A stretch of DNA of 64,000 nucleotides. Origin: Manduca sexta. Lineage: Eukaryota; Arthropoda; Insecta; Lepidoptera; Sphingidae. The notes under the pieces were generated by a model. That model had not been told where the DNA came from. It was given only the letters and a program-made list of their open reading frames with translations, and did not search any database. The stretch spans positions 1,178,001 through 1,242,000 of the forward strand of contig NC_051118.1 in the NCBI RefSeq assembly GCF_014839805.1. Direction: 5' to 3'. The translations under genes and the position numbers were made by a program. Shown here one piece after another: positions 59,401-64,000 of this stretch. The first letter of the stretch is position 1. Every line of letters begins with the position of its first letter.

Positions 59401-61884
59401 GAACCATAGATGTAAATTAAAGTGTAAGTTATGAACAAGATATGTAATGTAAACATTAATTTTAACTTTACACACCTTAATAGCATTACAAATACTTTGT
59501 TGGGTTACGACTATTTTAAACTAAAATTGAGGAAGCTTTCTTTAAACACGGCAAATCAACGCCACACGCCCGAAATCAAGAAACAAAAAACGTTTCCAAG
59601 GACACCTTTAGATTCACAATATATTAATTAAATGCGTTTATAAAGATATTATACAAATCTTTAAATTTATTTTTATTTAACATATTTAAAGAGAATTCAT
59701 CGCAGCAGCAACACCAACATTTCATTCGTGAAAAACCTTAGTTAAAAAAATATAACTAGTCCGCCATCTTGGGCCGTCCGCCATATTGAATTTAGAATGC
59801 TGTAACTTAGCTAATCACACATTGTAATTTAAAGTTTGAGCAAAATTTCATCTCAGTCGGTTAAGGATAACTGGTTTAAAATTCAGTTGCAAGATATTAC
59901 CAACTTAGACATACGTACAATGATTGCAAGGTAAAAAAAATTTTATAAAATACAAAAAGTTTTGAATAACGTTTTTTTCAGGCAACTGCTCATAGAGCCA
60001 TCGTCGACGCACTGCAGTGGTGTAGAAGAAGTTCCTCTAATAGCAGTAGTGCCCACTTCACCTTCACGCTACGACCATAGGGCGGTGGTCAGAGAAACAT
60101 GGGGAAAGCACCAGCCGACATACTTCCTGCTAGGAATAGACGGATACCACGTCGATGAGAATTTGGTAAGTGAATATTACTCATATATAATAAATAACAC
60201 CTTCACTTGCCGCGTCCATATGAACATTTTATTTTATATTTCTAGGTGACTACATATCTAGAAGCTAAACAATACGGCGACTTGATAGTGTATGACTTCC
60301 GTGACCACTACCAGAATCTGACGCTGAAGACGGCGCTGCTGCTGCAGTGGACCCTGGAGAGATGTCCGCAGGCCAAGCTCCTCTACAAGATAGATGATGA
60401 CGTGTTTCTCAATCCCTGGAGGTTGAAGGAGGTCCTCAAAGACCATGAGGACGCGAAGTTGTTAGGTTTGTGAAATGATCATTCTGATTTATGTTTATTT
60501 TTATGTGTTGGAGCATCCAGATAGGTAGCAATATCAAAAATTAAAATATGTTATTTTTCACTCAATATAATTGACAGAATTAAATATTCGGACAGCGTCA
60601 CCAGGTGGCGGAGCCTTCGTAGGGCACGTTACTTATACATTTATAATTTAAGCTAACTACACTCGTACACTGAGTACTATGATGTACGGTTTCTTTAATT
60701 TGATTAAATATTCACTAAACTACTTAAAAACGAATACTGCATCCACCTTTAATATGCAAATTTCCTTAACAGCTTAAAATAATTATACTTACTCATAGCG
60801 CCATCTATAATTTAAGAATTGAACCATTGTACGCATAATATATGTCTAACGCCATCTGTTGTCAAATAGCGGAACCGATTTTTTTGTGCAGGGTACAAAG
60901 TATCGAACGTCGGGCTACATCGTGACGAATACAACAAATGGTATATACCGCGATGGTTGTACCCGTGGGACATCGTCCCGGAATACCTAAACGGACCGGG
61001 ATATATTTTTAACAGTGAGTTGAATTTATAATTATGAAAGCGGCGATAGCCTAGTTGGGTGTTAAATGGACTGCGGAGACGAATGTTCGTAGATTCAAAT
61101 CCCAAGGGCACAAACTTCTGACTTTTCTAAAATGTTTTGTGTACTCTTTGCGAATTATCACTTGCTTTAACGGTGAAGAATAACATCGTGAGGAAACCTG
61201 CATACCTAAAAAGTGCTTTATAAGAATTTTTAAGGGTGTGTGAAGTCTACCAATCCGTACTAGGCGTTATATTATTTTTAAAATTCAATTAAATTTTCGC
61301 TAACAGCAGATATTATGCAAGCTGTTTTCAGAAATCAGAAATTGACAATTGTTTATCCAGTAGCCCCCTACCTATCAGTTACTTTTATTCGGTGTACTTC
61401 TGTAATTTGTGTTGTATTATAATACTATTGATAATAGCAGTCTTATTTAAATAGTTAGAATTTAAAAAAAATAATGTAATTAATTAATTATAAATTACGT
61501 TACATAATAATAATATTTTCTGTCAATGGTTTAAGTTTTAATTAATTAAAACAATAAGTACTAGATGGCGTCACTATATACAAATATTTTGTTTCAGCTA
61601 AATACATTAAGAAAATACTGAAGACTGCAAGAAATATACCCATGATTAATCTAGAAGATATTTATTTTACATATCTAGTGTCTAAGGAAGCTCTCGGATT
61701 AGAATTAAGCCATGACAAAAGGCTGTATGTTTATAAACCCCTTTTGTTCTTCGCCTGCAATTACTGGTCTATTGCGACAGCACACAGCATGACCCCCCAG
61801 GAAATGGGAATCATGTGGAAAAGGATAGAGAAACTATCAAGAAACAGTAACGCTTGTAGCTTTTACAATTATATTGGTTTATGA
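53447..61884 (+). CDS. Beta-1,3-galactosyltransferase-like glycosyltransferase (GT31), Golgi type II
   Basis: GT31 enzymes add galactose or N-acetylhexosamine in beta-1,3 linkage to glycans in the Golgi lumen. Six exons in phase: 53447-53459, 59094-59262, 59982-60165, 60246-60465, 60892-61014 and 61598-61884, 331 residues. The layout is a short basic tail 'MRLFGRKK', one membrane anchor 'LTALLLVLCGVAAVTAVWVL', a stem, then the catalytic domain. Catalytic-domain motifs are 'RYDHRAVVRETWG', the metal-binding DDD in 'LLYKIDDDVFLNPW', 'YLNGPGYIF' and the acidic 'LEDIYFTYLV'. Sequons NRS and NLT are present. An in-frame ATG further upstream (53405) would add 14 residues. I prefer 53447 because it gives a classic type II start. 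The donor substrate cannot be read from sequence. The first intron (5.6 kb) is full of repeats. Possible poly(A) signal: 62295-62300. Confidence 0.88.
53895..54150 (+). repeat. SINE family B (tRNA-derived with LINE-like tail) in GT31 intron 1
   Basis: 'ATAGCATAGTTGGAAGTGG' (A box), 'GACGCGGGTTCAAAACCC' (B box), 'GCGAGGAAACCTACATACCT' and a 3' end 'GTGCCCAGCAATGGGACAGT'. The body matches 61030-61265. The tail wording is that of the RTE-type LINE end at 39070-39090, suggesting mobilisation by that LINE. Confidence 0.7.
54288..54470 (-). repeat. SINE family A in GT31 intron 1
   Basis: 'TTATCCTCGAAGGGGTAGCC', 'TATGTGATAGGGGGCGAACT' and 'CCCTGATCGAACCGGGGTTG' match 51537-51778. The A-box end is missing. 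Confidence 0.65.
54471..57042. other. GT31 intron 1, central part
   Basis: Mostly AT-rich. A fragment of repeat family C ('CATCAGGTACAGTGGGGTCA') is at 54838-54885. A CG-rich patch lies at 55905-55975 ('CATCCCCCGCGCCCCGACCC'). It reads on the minus strand in two frames of about 60 codons without recognisable content. Confidence 0.4.
57043..57110 (-). repeat. Dispersed repeat family F, fragment
   Basis: 'GTTCGCCTAATAGTAAGCGA' and 'TACGACCGCCCATAAC' match 50880-50920. Confidence 0.6.
57313..57450. mobile_element. hAT-like MITE with intact 8-bp target-site duplication
   Basis: The ends are CAGGGGCGAAGG (57313-57324) and CCTTCGCCATGG (57439-57450), inverse complements at 10 of 12 positions. ATAGATAC is found exactly on both sides (57305-57312 and 57451-57458). 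An 8-bp duplication is the hAT hallmark. The interior starts 'GTGAAATTTTCCAAAAGGTA', matching the second copy at 62544-62690. Confidence 0.75.
57735..57850 (-). repeat. Dispersed repeat related to family F, diverged fragment
   Basis: 'CGACTGAATGGTAAGCAGTA' followed by 'CGGCCGCCCAAGGAGCCGCC' resembles the TGGTAAGCGATACGACCGCCC block of family F but is clearly diverged. Confidence 0.45.
57851..59093. other. GT31 intron 1, distal part
   Basis: AT-rich. A (TG)n microsatellite lies at 58805-58823. No gene or other repeat is supported. Confidence 0.4.
59270..59980. other. GT31 intron 2
   Basis: It contains 'GTCCGCCATCTTGGGCCGTC' (about 59760) followed by a stretch that may be a repeat fragment, with no second copy in this window. 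Nothing coding is seen. Confidence 0.35.
61030..61265 (+). repeat. SINE family B in GT31 intron 5
   Basis: 'GCGATAGCCTAGTTGGGTG' is a good pol III A box and 'AGATTCAAATCCCAAGG' a B box. 'TCGTGAGGAAACCTGCATAC' and 'GTGAAGTCTACCAATCCGTA' then match 53895-54150. The LINE-like tail is missing. The element starts 15 bases after the exon 5 donor. Confidence 0.75.
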
Positions 61885-62540
61885 TGAACTTTTTTGTTAC
61901 ATTTTGTAACTATGTGTGCGTGTAAGGAAATGTGGGTGTATTCTACCTCTGTTACCTCTGAAAAGGGGAAAAGGCTGCTGTGCTGTACGATTTCAATTAT
62001 ATTTAGTAATGGGTATTAAAATCCTTCCTTGATTTGGGGCTAGTTTCGAAAAGTAGCGTTCCTACATCAGCTAGTATACATTGGGCAAAATTGTTTTACT
62101 ACTGACCGACTAACACAATATTGGTATTCATTATAAATTTCGAGATAATATAATGTAAAGAGTATCAGCCAGCGCGGCTCGGACTAAAAGAAATATAAAT
62201 GGTTAGATTTACTAAAATACATAGATGTAATGAAAACACGGGCCAAATCAAGTAATCTGAAAGTATGGGATGAGAGAAATATTATGTAAGGTGTAATAAA
62301 GGATTATAAACCGCCAAAGTAAAATAATATTAAAATGTCAACCAGTTTGCACTCATTCAAATTGACATAATTAAATCCCTATACAAATGGAAATGGCAAA
62401 TAGACCAAAATACCTGCCCTGGGCAGATATTTATCAGCAGGAAATATTTACAAAAAGAGGTTGTTAACAAAGAAATCCCACCAATTAGAAATATTAAGAT
62501 AGGTTTACGATATTATCCCAGCACGCTATACCATGGTACG
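61885..62540. other. GT31 3' untranslated region and downstream DNA
   Basis: A poly(A) signal candidate AATAAA is at 62295-62300. No other gene is seen. Confidence 0.4.
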
Positions 62541-62543
62541 TTT

Positions 62544-62690
62544 CAGTGGCGATGGGAAATTTTACGAAAAGGAACCCGAAGCAACATATAGGTACTAATA
62601 TGCATAAGTACAGAAATTTTTCTCAAGATAAATAGATTCTAAATAAAGAGAAGCCTGCAGGAATCGGGGTATAAAAACCTTTCGCCACTA
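62544..62690. mobile_element. hAT-like MITE, second copy with 7/8 target-site duplication
   Basis: The left end is CAGTGGCGATGG (62544-62555) and the right end CTTTCGCCACTA (to 62690). The flanks GTACGTTT (62536-62543) and GTATGTTT (62691-62698) differ at one base. The subterminal 'GAAATTTTACGAAAAGGAAC' matches the 57313-57450 element. Confidence 0.7.
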
Positions 62691-62699
62691 GTATGTTTA

Positions 62700-62935
62700 A
62701 CGTGTCGTTTACTCCAGGAAAATGAATGAATGAATCCTTCCTAGCCGAATTTCGGCCACGGCGGCTAATCTCAACGGATATCAGCCACGAAGGAGATATT
62801 ATAGTGCACAAGTGTGTGCGCAATACACAGGTGCACTCTCTGTAACTTCACTCTCATAATCCGGTGAGACGGCAGTTCGGTCTGGCGCAGGACCAACGAC
62901 ATTATGAGCTTTTCCAGGAAAATACTTTCTTAGCA
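62700..62935 (+). repeat. Dispersed repeat (ATTTCGGCCACGGCGGC motif)
   Basis: 'CCGAATTTCGGCCACGGCGG', 'ATTATAGTGCACAAGTGTGT', 'CAGGTGCACTCTCTGTAACT' and 'GGCGCAGGACCAACGACATT'. I recognise this wording as a widespread moth and butterfly repeat. There is only one copy here, so the assignment rests on knowledge rather than on the window. Confidence 0.5.
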
Positions 62936-63547
62936 AGCTGGCAATCTTTTAAATAAACACATTCAAGCGAGATCAAACTGAGGATTTAAAACATAAAATC
63001 GTTGAGTTGTGAGATTTTTGAAAGGACTAAATGAAGGATATTCTTATGAGCAATGTAACAATTATGTACTGTGATATACAAAAACAAAGATATTGGGAAT
63101 GTGTCTTTGTGCGACCAATTGGAGGACTTAGAGTTATTAGACAGTTTTAGTTTTAGTGGGGAAAGAACTGTGATAAAGAAAAAACATCAAAAGAGTCCTC
63201 GCTAATGTTAATTTAATTATTTTATGGATCTCCAGAAATATACGCGGGTATGTATCTTGATATAACATATAATCAAATATATATTCGAAAACTCAGTTTT
63301 ATTTGATAGGGTTTTTGATCCAGCCTCCTCCTTATAATAAAACATTTCACAAAATGTTAACAGGACATTTTTAATTATCATCTATAACTGATGATACTAT
63401 TTTAACGTGAAAATTATATTAAATATGCTAAGTTTCTTGCTACGCATTCATTTCATTCAAGATTCTCATTTTTATCACTTGAGGTCTATAAGAATATGCC
63501 TTACGAATTCCAAAACCTATGATAATTATTTTTTAATTTCTAAAGAT
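62936..63547. other. AT-rich intergenic DNA
   Basis: Nothing is supported in this stretch. Confidence 0.35.
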
Positions 63548-63772
63548 TGCCTCGGTGGCGTTATTGTTTGATTACAATGCTGAGGTTCCGGGTTCGATTC
63601 CCAGGTTGGGGGAAGTGATAGTATGCCTACTCAGTATCAGCCAGGAGTTTGGAATTTGTACCGTATATGGTAATAGGTTCGCTCCTATCACGTCATGGGA
63701 CGGAACACACACGGCAGAAAGTGGATGTATTAGTTGCGCCACTGAAGTACCCCTTCGGGGATAATAACCGTG
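63548..63772 (+). repeat. SINE family A, full-length plus copy
   Basis: 'AGATTGCCTCGGTGGCG' (A box), 'CCGGGTTCGATTCCCAGG' (perfect B box), 'CTACTCAGTATCAGCCAGGA', 'GCTCCTATCACGTCATGGGA' and the terminal hairpin 'CCCCTTCGGGGATAATA'. The 69-codon frame across it is incidental. Confidence 0.75.
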
Positions 63773-64000
63773 TGTGTATTATTTTCTAAATAAATAACTG
63801 AAAGAAATAAATATTATTAAAAAAATAATATAAGTTAATATAAATACTTATATTTAATCTTAAATTTAAGAAGGACCAGCTTATGCATAATATTTACTTA
63901 AGATCGTGTTATTTTTTGGAGAAGTAAAACATTATTTTGTTTCTAGAACCTGATCCTGTTAATATCAAATATTCTGGACAATTATCTATTCTGGATAAGG
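63773..64000. other. Right edge of window, AT-rich
   Basis: No feature is supported. Confidence 0.35.

Noticed and set aside
63590..63610. tRNA gene suggested by a perfect B box
   Set aside because: There is no acceptor stem or anticodon loop, and the same block recurs as a 225-240-bp dispersed SINE. The same reasoning applies at 51710, 49980 and 61080.
1..64000. CRISPR arrays, bacterial operons, phage or organellar inserts
   Set aside because: No spaced direct repeats, no Shine-Dalgarno-linked gene strings and no mitochondrial gene similarity were seen. All genes are spliced or are known eukaryotic nuclear families.

Overview
The window looks like insect nuclear DNA, most probably from a moth or butterfly (Lepidoptera). 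It is AT-rich, with conserved eukaryotic genes split by GT-AG introns. Between and inside the genes are many decayed interspersed repeats: tRNA-derived SINEs with pol III A/B boxes, terminal-inverted-repeat MITEs, an RTE-like LINE tail and Helitron-like ends. Their consensus sequences are the ones I associate with lepidopteran genomes. The species cannot be named from the sequence, and there is no bacterial, organellar or CRISPR content. All gene models below were assembled by eye from splice signals, phase and protein family resemblance.

Layout. 1-7.3 kb: no recognisable gene, with several repeats including a near-perfect foldback MITE. 7.3-8.45 kb: a CpG-rich stretch that reads as a divergent promoter. 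8.45-11.5 kb (+): VPS28 of ESCRT-I, six exons. 13.5-16.1 kb (+): an unrecognised secreted, cysteine-containing helical protein in five exons. 16.3-16.9 kb (-): a broken THAP-domain gene. 19.2-23.5 kb (+): an XK-related membrane protein in five exons. 25.2-27.0 kb (-) and 27.5-30.5 kb (+): Arp8 (INO80 complex) and syntaxin-16, head to head. 34.7-36.4 kb (-): UBE2C, the ubiquitin-conjugating enzyme of the anaphase-promoting complex. 37.5-38.2 kb (+): intronless SDE2. 38.2-53.3 kb: repeat-rich, with one tiny spliced gene at 44.6-44.9 kb for a secreted peptide of about 50 residues. 53.4-61.9 kb (+): a Golgi beta-1,3-glycosyltransferase (GT31) in six exons after a 5.6 kb first intron. 61.9-64 kb: repeats.

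The named genes are a mixed housekeeping set: membrane traffic (VPS28, syntaxin-16), lipid scrambling (XKR), chromatin (Arp8), cell cycle (UBE2C), replication and splicing (SDE2), and glycosylation. They do not form one pathway. What they share is compact head-to-head spacing (VPS28 with an unknown minus-strand first exon, Arp8/STX16, UBE2C/SDE2).

The parts most likely to be new are the two secreted proteins without a recognised family (13505-16061 and 44614-44935), the broken THAP gene, and several miniature inverted-repeat elements, two of which still show their target-site duplications.
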